A stretch of DNA of 64,000 bases from Lithospermum erythrorhizon (lineage: Eukaryota > Streptophyta > Magnoliopsida > Boraginales > Boraginaceae), in NCBI GenBank assembly GCA_019722365.1, contig JADFUC010000213.1:217703-281702 (forward strand), in the 5' to 3' direction. The notes beneath the pieces were generated by a model. It had not been told where the DNA came from. It saw nothing but the letters and a program-made list of their open reading frames with translations, and searched no databases. The position numbers and the translations under genes are program-made. Positions 1-11,365 of this stretch are shown here, one piece after another; positions within the stretch are counted from its first letter, which is position 1, and every line of letters begins with the position of its first letter.

Positions 1-410
1 ATATCACGTGTCACCGTGATGATATCAATCACGTATATCCCAGCGTTCGAAATTTGGTTCACTAATGATTTGGCAGGCACGTAACACTCCAAATGTGCGT
101 TCTCGTCCTTAAAATGACCACCTGCGATATTTAAGCGAATAACTTTATCTTGTTCGTGTCGAGTCTAATCGATTTGACAAATGTTGGGTATGAAGGGTAG
201 ATGCCATCTGCAAGATAGTACGTCATATTGTATGAATGTCCATTTATGTAGAAGTTAACTCTTGGAGAGTTTCCTTGTTCAACGTCATCAAAAACTGGTG
301 AGCGATCGAGCACATTGATATCATTAAGTGTACCCGGACATCCAAAAAATGCATGTCAAATCCATAAATCATGAGATCTGACTACTTCCAAGAATAAGCA
401 TTGTTGTTAC
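1..410 (-). pseudogene. PIF/Harbinger (ALP1-like, plant transposon protein family) transposase fragment, broken
   Basis: Read on the reverse strand, this stretch encodes the middle of an IS5/PIF-type DDE transposase. An open frame at 131-313 reads LDRSPVFDDVEQG and then YYLADGIYPSYPTFVKSI, a signature of plant ALP1-like/HARBI1 proteins. Just upstream, at about 310-385, the motifs SHDLWI and HAFFGCPGTLNDIN are in the same frame but carry one stop (a TGA where Trp is expected). Beyond the stop at 131 the conserved ERAFGVL-type region can still be followed to the window edge, but only through small indels. The fragment ends abruptly at about 410, where gypsy LTR sequence begins, so the coding region was interrupted by that insertion. 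The element runs off the left edge. The family call is firm; loss of function is clear. Confidence 0.85.
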
Positions 411-414
411 TATG

Positions 415-1609
415 TGTAAACTTGGATTACTACGATATGTGTATTGTGTGATTATGATTGATACAATAATGAAACTTTGATTTATGATTCATATGATGAA
501 ATAATTGAGATTTTGGATTATATTATGAGATAATTGAGATTATGATTCATATCATGAGATATTAGTGATTATGATTTATATCATGGGATAGTTGTGAATA
601 TGATTCATGTTATGAGATTTTGTATTGGTTATTGTCTTTGTGTGTGGTTTATTGTCTTGATGTGTTTGATTGCTTTGTGTGTTACTTGGAGGCGGAGATG
701 GTGACGGCCGGGAGGTTTGGCGTGGTGTGCATATCGTGTGGGTTGCCCCGTGGATTCGGGAGGTTTGGTGTAGCCTCGGTCGGGAGGATGGAGGTGGAGG
801 CCTCATCTGATTATGTGGAGGTGGATTCCTCATATGTGTATTATTTGGAGGTGGATTCCTCATGTGTTATTTGGAGGTGGATTCCTCATGTGTGTATTGT
901 TTGGAGGTGGATTCCTCATTTGATGCCTGTGTGTGCTGAGACTGTTATCCTTGTATGAATATGCGCTATTTATGATTAAGAACTCATATGTATATTATCA
1001 TGTAACATAAGAGGATTCTATGTGAGTTGTGGGTTGTTATGCATTGTGTGGTCTGGTTGATATGTCAGCATATGTTATATATATAAGTATGAATATGTAT
1101 ATGTAGGGATCAATCTGTGGCATTTGTATTCACTTTCGACTTAATAGTTGACTCCACTATACATGGGCGGAGGCGTTTTTTATGCAGAGTTAAGAGGTTG
1201 TCGAGGTTGAGAAGCTTCGTGCAGTAAATTTGCGAGAATGAAGATCGTAGATATGAGAAGCGGTGGTGGCATAAAATTTCTCATCGAGTCATTTCCCTTT
1301 TGTTTCGTTGTATATTGTTAGACTTGAGTATTGTATTTCGTTGGGGATGGTTATTAAAGTACTTTCCACACGTTGTATTTTGGATTCTTGTGTATCTTTG
1401 AATTGTATAAGTATGGTGAATTTGTATCTTGTTGTTCGTTGATTTATTGTATATGTTGTTAGTTCACCACGATGGACAAAAGTGTATTTTTATTATTATT
1501 AATGTCAAATGGAATCTTTTTATGTTGTTATCCATCGTCAGGGTGACTACGGTGTCTGAGTTGGTGATGACGCTTAACCGAGGCGACGACCTGAAATTTG
1601 GTCGTTATA
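415..1609 (+). repeat. 5' LTR of the gypsy element (5'-truncated)
   Basis: This segment aligns with about 7300-8550 over its whole length. Shared landmarks are the GATTATGATTGATAC start region, the GGTGGATTCCTCAT minisatellite, AAGTATGAATATGTATATG and TGTTCGTTGATTTATTG. The two copies differ by many 1-6 base indels as well as substitutions. Similarity stops at about 415, and the first 1.2 kb of the intact LTR is missing here. Confidence 0.8.
790..920 (+). repeat. Minisatellite in the 5' LTR, about 5 units
   Basis: The core GGAGGTGGATTCCTCAT recurs about five times with TGTGTATTATTT-type spacers, giving units of roughly 24-31 bp. The matching array in the 3' LTR (7716-7855) differs in unit spacing. 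Confidence 0.85.
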
Positions 1610-1613
1610 ATTT

Positions 1614-1625
1614 TGGTATCAGAGC
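1614..1625 (+). other. Primer binding site (initiator tRNA-Met type)
   Basis: TGGTATCAGAGC follows the end of the 5' LTR after a few bases. It is the standard plant retrotransposon site for priming minus-strand DNA synthesis from initiator tRNA-Met. It fixes the LTR boundary and shows that the element reads on the plus strand. Confidence 0.9.
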
Positions 1626-4600
1626 TTAGGTTTCAGTTTTCTGTGGTGTCACAGTATTGGTTCGTGCCTAGGTGTAAGATGGTCAAGTGGTTGTCGATAT
1701 TCGAGTCTTCTTGTGGAGTCTGAATTTCTCTTCTTTAAGTTGACCGTTGGTGAGGATGCCACGGAAGATTTTTTGTCGAGCTAGTGTGTGAGCACATAGC
1801 GGAAGGTTGAGATGAATCGTGTTCGTTGTTGTAAGTTGACATAAGAATTGAAGCGGTTAGTAACTTGATAGTGTATACAAGCGAGGATTCGTTATGAAGA
1901 GCACTACGTGTTGTCATTGATGAAGTGCTTATGCGGATAGTGGATTCCATTGAAGTTGAGTAGATTATGTCTTTTTACTTTGGATAGTTGTTATCGGATG
2001 TGAACTCAAGGTCAACGTGTGGAAATGAGATGCTAAGATATGGGTAGATTTGTTGGAATTTGGTTGGAGAGAAAAGAGATGTCACAGGATGTTGGGAAGG
2101 AATCTATAATGTCGGAGTTGGGTTGTTAAGTGGTTGAGGTATTTATGTAAATCTAAGAGTGTTAAGGGTAATCTGGGGTTTGGTGGTGTAAGATTGTTGA
2201 TCCTTAGATCCGTGAAGTTAAATCGGTGCACCTGAAATAATTGGTGGAAGAGTGTTGGTGATAATTATGGTGGTTGGACCCAAGTGTTAGGGTAGAGAGA
2301 GAATTAATTTAGTTGACGGATAAGGATGGACCACTTGGGAAGATGAAGTAAGTTAATGAATCTTGTTGTTCCATGTGGAGTATGAATATGATAGGCAAGG
2401 AGAGAATATGCAAGTGTCGTAATAGGTTGATATTGGAAATTCTATCTCGATGGATACTAAGGGAATTGAGGATAAGCTGAAATGGAAAAAAATTTCGAAA
2501 ATGTATTCTGATTAGTGGTTGTATGAGGTTATCGATCATCTAGATGCATTGGAATATGTTTGTACATCTGAAATATTGGAAAAAAAATTGGTATTGGTGG
2601 AATTAAGTGTGTGAGTGCTCTATTAGTGGATATAAAGTTGGATTTAATGTAACTGAGCAGATTGGGATAAAAATGAATATTTTAGTTGATTGTCATTATG
2701 AAGTTCTAAGTTGCTTAAGTTGTGAATTGTTGCTTGGAGAATAAAGTGGAATAATGAAAATTTTGGGACTCTGGGAGAAAGAAAAGATGTTTAGTAGTAC
2801 TCTATTAATAAAACTTTGAGACTGGATGTATAGTGTTGAATAATTTTATGAAATAAGGATCTTAGCGGAATGGTGATATATTATTTAAAAGTTGATGATA
2901 AATAGGGGAATTTTGGAAATTACAGAACATGATTGAGATTAGGTTGAAACGATATTTTTGGTGGTTGTTAACGTATGATGAAGTTGTGTATAATCGTAGT
3001 ATGACGAAATGTGAAGCACGGAATAGAACCATGGGAAGGTATGATATGTAGAGTATATGTTATCTTTGGTGTAGGATACGTGGAGTTGTAGCAGTTGAAT
3101 TGAAAGGGAGAAAGTATGAAATTAAGATATGAATTTGGTAATAATAGTTGGAACATCAAAGATTTGATTAAGGGTGGTGCAATTGGTCGTTCGAGTAGTC
3201 AAGGAAAAGACATGAGAAAAGAATGATGATTTCTTCGAAGATTTGAGTATATTATGTAATTATATATAACGAAAGATGTTGATTTGGGAAATTTAAATTT
3301 GTGGTTAGATGAGTTGAGTAGAGTTATAAGAGGTGAATCTCATAAATTATGGTTAAGAGACGTGAATAGATGGTTGAGAAGGTTAAAGGTTAAATGAATC
3401 AAAGGTACGGATTTGGTTTCTTCGTCAGGAATAGAGGACTACGACATTCAAGGTGATAAGGGGAGTAAAATGTTTGGATATCATACTGGTTACAAGATAA
3501 GTGATAACTGATTGTGTTCCGATTGAAAGGTTGAGGATAAATTTCTCAAGGATGAGTTGAGGTTATAAATGGAATTCTCGTAAATTATAAGATTTGAAGT
3601 ATCGGCTCGCTCGGAGAAAGTTGGACTAACAGTAAGGAAAATTGGTGGGAATTAGTAACGCATATCAATGAATCTTGGGATCTCACTTATAAGAGAAATA
3701 TGATGGTTAATATATCGGGTCATAAATGGAAATTTTTGTTTAAAGGATAATATGGGGGAAACTAATGATGGTGATGTGCTAATGTTAGTTCTAAGGATTT
3801 GAATTAATGGACCTGCGGAGTGTAGATGAAGGTTGACAAATCCACCCCAAGGACAGCGGAGTATTAACAAGTGTGGTAGAATATATCGTGTTGCACCCGG
3901 TAATTCGAGAACATAGTTATGAGAATAGGCTCATCATGGAATTGTATCTTGTGGGACTTGGTTTAAGGGTGTATCGTAACATGGGAATAGTGGTATCATG
4001 AGAGGAGGAAGAGAGGTCGTTGACCCAGCGACACTAGAGGATCTTGAAAAAAAATTATACTCATGATTACGGATGATGGATTTGGAGAAATGTGGCAAGG
4101 ATAATAATGGAATTGCAGAGTAGATGCAAGTTTTCTCTGTAAGGTTGAATCGTTACGTGAAGTGTGGTACAAGGTTTGTAATAGACGATTATATGATTTT
4201 GTGGATTTTGTAATGGTCATGAGGGGCGTGAGTCAAGATGTTAAACGTCATTTGTGGGTGTTAATAATAAAAGCGAGGTCGGATAATTTGAATACAACGA
4301 TTGGAATTCATGAATTTAAGAACCGAAATATTTGGGAATGTTATGTGGTGATTATAAAGGCACTTATCGGAGAAGTAGTGACTATTGTAGCAAGGATATA
4401 AGACGTATTGAAGTGTAAGACTTGAGTTAACAGAGATGATAATGTCAGTAAGAGGAAAGTTGCTCACGGTAATACTAACTTCCAAACCAGTGTTAGGATG
4501 GCACCATCGAAAGCTATTGAAGATATGTTGAATTCTAATATTCTTTGAAATGAGATGGGAGAAGGAAAATGACTCTAATGAGTGATGAAGAACTCTGAGG

Positions 4601-6019
4601 GGAGAATGGAACTTGATATGACTACACATGAAAGAATAAGTTTACATTATGTTAAATTAATGAAGGAATGGCATTGGTGGATACGATAATATAGCTAAGT
4701 GGCAATTAAAATTAGGATTCGTAAAAATCTTATCTGAGAAAGGAGGACTAAAGGAAGGTAGGAAGTCAGCGCCGTTAATGTCTAACAATTTTTGGTAGAA
4801 GCACGTTAACGATACTTGCTGGTATGAAAGTTCAGAATGAAGTGTGATGTCAAGAGGAATATGGTAGATTGAAATTTTCAACTAGACTAGAAACTGAGAC
4901 ATTGGGAGTGAGATTATGCGAAAAGGGGATATTGATAGCTATTGGAGCTAGTAATAAGTTGTTCTAATAAAGGGTTATCAAGCAGGTGGTGTGAATGATC
5001 GGTTAACATTGTAGCATGGATGATATATATATGCATGTTGTTGGAATTATCATGTGGGAAATCGGATGTTGATAAATCATGGTAAGACTAGAAATATATG
5101 ATGTTAACCGTGAGCCTAGGGTATATATGCTATGGTGAAATTGAGATAATGATAACTTTATGAGATGTTATGGCATGACATGGTGTTGATATAAATGGAA
5201 ATAGAAGGTCGAGGAAAAGCAGCGATATTGACACATCACGATGATGAAATTATGATGGTATGAGAATGGTAAATGAGCGTATATAGAAGTGTATAGTGAT
5301 ATGTATTGATGAGTGGCGATGTGATGCTATATACATGCACAGGTAGACTAACATGTGCAAGTTTGTTAAGATTGATATGGTATACTATGAAATTAATTGT
5401 TTTTAAAAAGGATATGTGTGGGAGTATTAAGGGAATGATGGGGTATTGGTGATGTGTTCTGCGTGGTTGTATCTTTGGGGAAACCTTGGAATTGTATTTA
5501 CACTCTACTCTGGATGCCAAGATAATCAGTAATAAATAATTTGATGAGTGGGGTTTTGATAAGAGAATTTACTTGCACATTAATGAATCGATAATCGATA
5601 CTTGGTGAAATATGATTAGGCAATTATGAGCGGATACGACTGATATCGGTGATATGGGTATTGATTTTGAGTGGTATTATTGATGGTTGATTTATGATAT
5701 TAATAACATGATAAAATATAAGTTGTGGGTGTTGGTGTAATATGGGATATGAGAGGACGTATATCGTAGTGGGGCTGTATGACGAGTAATGATTATGATA
5801 TGATTAGATTGTGTAATATCCAGTTGCAGTAAGTAATATTCAGGGTACGTTGCGAATGTATTTACGAGGCAGTACACGATCTCTGAAGTCAATGACTATG
5901 TTGGGAAATGTGATTGGTGACAAGATGTCATGATATTCGGTAATAAGAGCATATTGAAAGGCGAGTTGGGACGATAAGAAAAATCGGGTCTAAAGTAAAT
6001 TTCGAGGACGAAATTTTAT
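1626..6019 (+). pseudogene. Remnant gypsy interior (gag-pol position), no readable domains
   Basis: This 4.4 kb lies between the primer binding site and the polypurine tract, where gag-pol should be, and its length is right for a full polyprotein. I could not recognise gag, protease, reverse transcriptase, RNase H, integrase or chromodomain motifs in any plus-strand frame, apart from the terminal KFRGRNF string at about 5995-6015. The plus strand is very poor in C and rich in G and T, so the reverse strand shows long C-rich but meaningless open frames. It is either heavily mutated or badly damaged by sequence errors. Confidence 0.6.
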
Positions 6020-6032
6020 AAGGTGGGTAGAA
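6020..6032 (+). other. Polypurine tract before the 3' LTR
   Basis: AAGGTGGGTAGAA directly precedes TGAAATAACCCG, the start of the 3' LTR. This is the usual plus-strand primer position in plant Ty3/gypsy elements. Confidence 0.75.
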
Positions 6033-8552
6033 TGAAATAACCCGTTCCTTACCAATATTATGTTGATAGTATATAAGTTTCTCGGTGGAGTATTTCGGGG
6101 TGAAATTAAAAATTTCGAAGTTGAGTAGTGGAGAATTCAACAAATCGGTCGGTTGGTGGTATATTTCGGTTTGTGGTGGGACCCGGAGATAGTATAAATA
6201 ATTTTGGAATAATATCGATATATCGAGATGAGTATGAATGAGTAGTAATATATATGCCTCGGGGAATAACGCAATGAAAATCGGTTTCGTTGAGATTTAA
6301 GTCTTGAAGGTGTAAAATTAACGAAACCAACGAAACTTAAATTTCTTCCCCTACAAATATCCTTTCACCAACATTATCTGTCCTCATCCAACATGTATTT
6401 AAAAGCCAAGTAGCGAAATGCTCTCTCCATTTCCCCACTTGAAATTTTTCCATTTCATCGATTGTCGCTAAATTCAAGAACAAAGTTGTGGATTTTCTTC
6501 TCCTCATCATCCTCATCATATCTAGGTAAGAAAGATCAAATCTTTTGAGATATTTCTTGAGTTTTGAAGAGTTGACTTTTATGGATTTTTGTTGACTTTT
6601 AGATCTTGAATTTATTATGGCATAGAAATGTTATCTGAGTATCGTATAGGGGATTAGCGGTGATTTTGAGTGATTATTGGGGTTAGAAAGTGGTGTAAGT
6701 TGAGGGTTGACTTTTATTGACTTTTCTTAAATTAACTTTAAATTATAATATGAGGTTAGAGGACTTTAATATAGTTGTTTTGGGTATAGAATTATTGGTT
6801 TGGATATGGATAGGTAGAGATTGGGTTGAGAAAGTTTGGGAAAGTTCGTATAGCATTTAGCGTTTGAATTGAGTTGTATTTAATGGATTAATTAGTTGTC
6901 AATTGATTGTTGGATTGATTAGAATGTGCTTAAAGTTTTATTGTTGGGGTAATAAGGCGATGACCCGAATATTGAATTTTACGAAGTTGGCAGTAGAATG
7001 TAGTTATGTTGGAATATTAAAAGGTATACGATCTTGAGGATAGGATTGATTCTTCAAGGGTTGTAAATTTGAATGGGTGAGAAGTGGTATAACACTTTCG
7101 GGGGGTTTATATAGATGCTAAGAGAGATTTATTCTATGAGATGTGTTATAATGTATGATTTCTGTGAATAGGAGTTGAGTGCGGATCTATGCAGGGCTGC
7201 CTAGAGTCATTATTACTGCTTTTGGGCTCGAGGTGAGTACAAATCTCATGATGGGGACCTTTCATATATATATTATGTTGTATATATTACATGTGATATC
7301 TTGGATTACTTTCAATATGTGTATTGTGTGATTATGATTGATACTATGTGTAAACTTTTGATTTATGATTCATATGATGAAATGATTGAGATTTTGGGAT
7401 TTATATTATGAGATAATTGAGATTATGATTCATGTCATGCGATATTAGTGATTATGGTTATATCATGGGATAGTTGTGAATATGATTCATGTTGAGATTT
7501 GTGTGGTTGTATTGTGCGTATTATTGGGCTGTGTCTTTGATGTGTTTGATTGCTTTGTGTGTTACTTTGGAGGCGGTGGTGACCCCAGGCAAGGGAGGTT
7601 TGGTGTGGTGTGCATATTGTGTGGGTTGCCCGTGGATTCGGAGGTTTGGTGTGATATGCACGTTGGGGGTGTAGCCTGGTCAGGAGGATGGAGGTGGAGG
7701 CACAAATGGAATTATGTGGAGGTGGATTCTACCGTATATTGTATTATTTGAGTGGATTCCTCGTATGTATTATTTGGGTGGATTCCTCATGTGTGTATTA
7801 TTTGGAGGTGGATTCCTCATGTGTGTGTATTGTTTGGAGGTGGATTCCTCATTTGATGCTTGTCTTTGGGGAAACTATTTCCACCCGAATGAATATCGTT
7901 ATTTATGATTAAGAACTCATATGTATATTATCATGTAACATCATATAAGAGGATTATATGTGAGTTGTGGTATTATTATTCGTTGTATTGTGGCGCAGTT
8001 GATGTGTAATGGCATATACTATTTATATAAGTATGAATATGTATATGTAGGGATCCAGTACGTGGCATTTGTATTATTTCGAACACAATAGTTGACTCCA
8101 CTTTTTTCTCACATGGGCGGGCGTTTTATGCCTAGGTTCCTAAGAGGTTGATCGGCGAGGTTGTTGAAGCTTCATTGATGAGGCTGCGAGAATGAAGATC
8201 GTAGATGAGGCGGTGGTGGCATAGCAATTTCGTGATCTGCATTTCCGCTTGTTTGATTTGTATATTGTTAGACTTGGGTATTGTATTTCGTTAGGGGAGT
8301 GGTTATTAAATTACTTTCCACATGTTGTATTTGGATTCTGGTTATCTTTGAATTGTATAAGTATGGTGAATTTGTATCATGTTGTTCGTTGATTTATTGT
8401 ATATGTTGTTAGTTCACCACGATGGACAAAAGCGTATTTTATTATTATTAATGTCAAATGAAATCTTTTTATGTTGTTATCCATCGATCGGTGACGCTAC
8501 GGTGGCATGAGTTGTTGATGACGCCGCGCCAGGCGGCCGACCAGAATTTCGA
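6033..8552 (+). repeat. 3' LTR of the gypsy element
   Basis: The LTR starts TGAAATAACCCG and ends near GGCGGCCGACCAGAATTTC, the counterpart of the 5' LTR end GGCGACGACCTGAAATTTGG. Its length is about 2.5 kb. It holds a minisatellite at 7716-7855. The first 1.2 kb (6033-7290) has no partner in the truncated 5' LTR, but short stretches of it are related to the LTR at 53642-56465. Confidence 0.75.
7716..7855 (+). repeat. Minisatellite in the 3' LTR, about 5 units
   Basis: These are imperfect copies of the GGTGGATTCCTCAT-containing unit, as in the 5' LTR, but with shortened units (TTGAGTGGATTCCT, TTGGGTGGATTCCT) near the left end. Confidence 0.8.
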
Positions 8553-8869
8553 ATGGATTACCTGATGTGTATTGCGTATTCGGCAATTTCTCCCAAAATG
8601 TATCTCCGCTTTTGGTTTATTTCGATTCTGTTTATCGGTTATATTTAATCCGTCCAGCAGAAGCACAGTTTTGTTCAATGGTCCATTTAATTTTTCTTTT
8701 TTAGTAGATTAAATTTCCTAAATCGAGTTTGTGGAGTATCGGTGTGCTTCCACTCATATTTCCAAGTGACATTTGAGTTGGTCGGGGAATTTCAATATTT
8801 TCAACACTTGTATTTTTGGTTTAGAAAAGTATTAGGATAATGAAGGTGTTTTGGGATGGGTGTTGCATG

Positions 8870-9069
8870 TCATCGTGTCAGGTATTGTGATAGGTATTTG
8901 ACATACTTGAAGGCATACCAAAAATTAGTACAAACCCAAAATTTGATAAATTTTGAGAATATGCTTGGTCGGGATTTTGGTTGTCCAATAGATAATTGTT
9001 GGAACTTTGAAGTTTAAATGGGTAATTGTTTGAATTTTGGTTATTGAAGGAATAATTATTTGAATCCAT
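8870..9069 (-). pseudogene. Possible N-terminus of Harbinger ORF1 (Myb/SANT / NAM-associated type)
   Basis: The reverse-strand frame begins MDSNNYSFNNQNSNNYPF and is rich in Asn, Gln, Ser and Tyr for about 50 residues, with NQNPDQAYSQNLSNFGF later. Low-complexity starts of this kind are common in the Myb/SANT-like or NAM-associated proteins encoded next to ALP1-type transposases in plant Harbinger elements. It lies on the same strand as the transposase fragment at 1-410 and would be upstream of it if the gypsy insertion were removed. No DNA-binding domain can be read, so this is a moderate inference. Confidence 0.4.
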
Positions 9070-10726
9070 TACATAATGAAAAATAATTTAAGAGATTAAA
9101 CTAGATTATTTAGAGGATAAAATAGTTTTTAGTGAAAAAATATAATTTTTTACATATCTGAATGTAAGCTAGCATTCACATTTATAGAGAAAAAAAATTT
9201 CATGAAATTTGGTATATTTAAAAAAATTAATTTTTATGTGATAATTCTATCTAAATTATTAATATAATAATCTCGGCCGTCATGGCTGACATGTCGATTT
9301 ATCGTTTTTATCTACATTATCTCTTTCTGTAAATCACCTTACATGTACCTGCACATTTTTCATTTTCAACCTTGAATTTTTCAACACTAAAATGGGCCAA
9401 GTCGTTGTCAATGCATTAATACTACATACGATAAGAAAGCTTCACTTTTTGGGTATTAAATCCAGCGAATTGTGGATGATGCCTCTGAAGTAAACTTGAT
9501 ATAAGATGTTATTTAAGTTGACCAAGTACAAAAGTAACTTTTAAATATTAATTTTTTATTTTGAAATTCTAAGACGACTTATCATTTGGATAAACTAATC
9601 ATTGGTAAAAAGAATTTTATTATGAAATGGAGGGAGTATCAGGATATTTTTTTCACCATATCATGATTAAATGACATTCATATGAGATTCTAGGATTATG
9701 TCTGGTCGAATTCAACTAATCTCATACTATAAGTCATAACGCACTCGCACATTTGACTTGTGCGTTAGTAAGAAGCTCCATACATAATTCACTCTGGAAC
9801 TTTGGTTTTAAGCAAATGATCGTCCTTCAAACTTTCGTCAACGACATATGAGAACGCATTTAATCCTGCCCCCTCGGCCCTCATCACTATAAATCTAACT
9901 TCTAAACGTTTCGAGATTGTGATTAGGCTTTGACGAGTATGAAAATTTTGAATAATTCGATTCGAAAATTTGATTTGGTGTTTCAAATCGAACACACACA
10001 TTAATTAATTTTATACCAAGTCAATTTAAAGACATAAACACGATCCGTCTCGAAAATCATTATACATAATTATTAAATTATAAAATGAGATATAATTCAT
10101 AATTATTAAATTATAATGATGTGAAACATTAATTTTAGCCTATTAATACTATTTGGAGTTTAACTTGACTAGGAGAATGAAATATGATTATGAACATTTA
10201 TGAGAATATGACGAGTCGAGCCAGTTTAGGTCAAGTACTCGAGATTTTCGGATAATTCGGATCAATTTTTTCAAAAAAAAATTTTGGATAGAGTTCGACC
10301 CTACTTTTAAGGTTCGAACTTCATCGAGTCGCATCGAACACAGTACTAAAAAATTATCGAGTCAAGTCGAGTACATCAAGGTTCAATATGGTTCAACTCG
10401 TTCAAAGGCTTAACTGTGATGAATCAAGAAAATAAATTAAAAATATAACCCCTCAGAGATAATATTACTTGTAATGACGAAATTTCGGTTTCATGCCTTT
10501 GCAATTATAAGATCAAAATTTAAATTAAAAAATAAAATTATATGTTTTACTTAAATTGTTCATTTAGTTGATCATCTGGTTGTACTAGCTATTTATTCTT
10601 GGATTAGGTCTAATACTTCATCATTTCCAGAGATTGTGTACTTTTATGTTATTTTCATTTCTCATAACTTGTCTCACTTGACATGACAAATGTTTATATA
10701 TATTTTAGAAAATGTCGACTTTAACT
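9070..10726. other. AT-rich intergenic DNA, probably old transposon flank
   Basis: I see no gene here. GGAGGGAGTA at about 9630-9640 looks like the right end of a Stowaway MITE without a clear left end. At 10200-10400 there are short dispersed repeats containing GAGTCGAG and TTCAACTCG. The open frames are unremarkable. Confidence 0.5.
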
Positions 10727-10984
10727 AGTATTCCCTTCATTTTTATTACTTGTCATTCTAGCTAAAACTTTCAATGCATTTTCACCCAATTTTCTCCCGT
10801 TTTATCTCTATCATTAAATATACTTTTGTTTCCTCTTTATTTAATCATTGTCTGCTTCATTTGTAATATAAAGTAGTGAAAAATAAGGAGATATGAACTT
10901 TAAATAACCAAAGAGTAAAGATTTAGTGGATAACCAATTAATATACAAATGTGTAGAATGACAATTAAAAAAATGGAGGGAGTA
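10727..10984. mobile_element. Stowaway-type MITE
   Basis: The left end TATTCCCTTCATTTTTATT and the right end AAAAAAATGGAGGGAGTA are inverted copies, and the match continues inwards (ACTTGTCATTCTA against TAGAATGACAAT). TA dinucleotides flank the element. The length is about 260 bp with no coding potential. These are Stowaway hallmarks; such elements are mobilised in trans by mariner-like transposases. Confidence 0.8.
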
Positions 10985-11199
10985 TAAAGAGTATTTATCT
11001 GTTAAATTTTTATAAAATCAAGACTAACAATTTTTATGAAATAAGGGAGTACTAGTCAAATAAAAAATGACTTTATAATAATAATACTAATACAATGTTA
11101 TACTTCCTCTGATTTATAATACTTGTAAACCTAGTTAGAAAACTTGTTTGTATTAAATATTTGGCATTCATTACTAACAAAAAAAAAACCTGGACGTTA

Positions 11200-11365
11200 C
11201 TCGAAAAACCACTTAGACGTCACTAAAAAACGTCGTAATTTTATGTGATGTCCAAGTTAAAACACTGGCGTCAAACTTAAAAGCGGCGTCTAAGTGCTGC
11301 ATCTAAGCTAAATCTTAAAGCGCCGTCTAAGTTAATACTTAGATGGGCACCCAAACACCGTCTAA
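11200..11365. repeat. Left subterminal repeats of the CACTA element
   Basis: Several imperfect copies of a CTTAGACGTC or GCGGCGTCTAAGT motif occur in both orientations, about 20-35 bp apart. In CACTA elements, subterminal repeats of this kind bind the accessory protein (TnpA-type) that brings the ends together. Confidence 0.75.

Larger units (their letters stand above)
411..8552 (+). mobile_element. Decayed Ty3/gypsy LTR retrotransposon with long LTRs (chromovirus-like), 5' LTR truncated
   Basis: Two long direct repeats (about 415-1609 and 6033-8552) flank a 4.4 kb interior. Directly after the left repeat is a primer binding site complementary to initiator tRNA-Met. Directly before the right repeat is a purine tract, preceded by a codon string reading KFRGRNF, which is typical of the last residues of plant Ty3/gypsy polyproteins. 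LTRs of about 2.5 kb that begin TGxAATAACCCG fit Tekay/Del-type chromoviruses, but no chromodomain could be read, so the lineage is an inference. The left LTR lacks about 1.2 kb of its 5' part. The element sits inside a Harbinger transposon: transposase remnants lie to its left, and a likely Harbinger ORF1 lies to its right on the same reverse strand. Confidence 0.8.

Noticed and set aside
576..863. Reverse-strand proline/histidine-rich open frame, 95 residues
   Set aside because: It is the complement of the C-poor LTR and its minisatellite; the proline runs come from the GGTGG repeats.
4261..4629. Reverse-strand 122-residue open frame in the gypsy interior
   Set aside because: It is antisense to the expected gag-pol, with no protein-like motif; it arises from low C on the plus strand.
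10305..10325. GGTTCGAACTTCATCG resembling a tRNA B box
   Set aside because: No A box at the right distance and no cloverleaf stems could be drawn.
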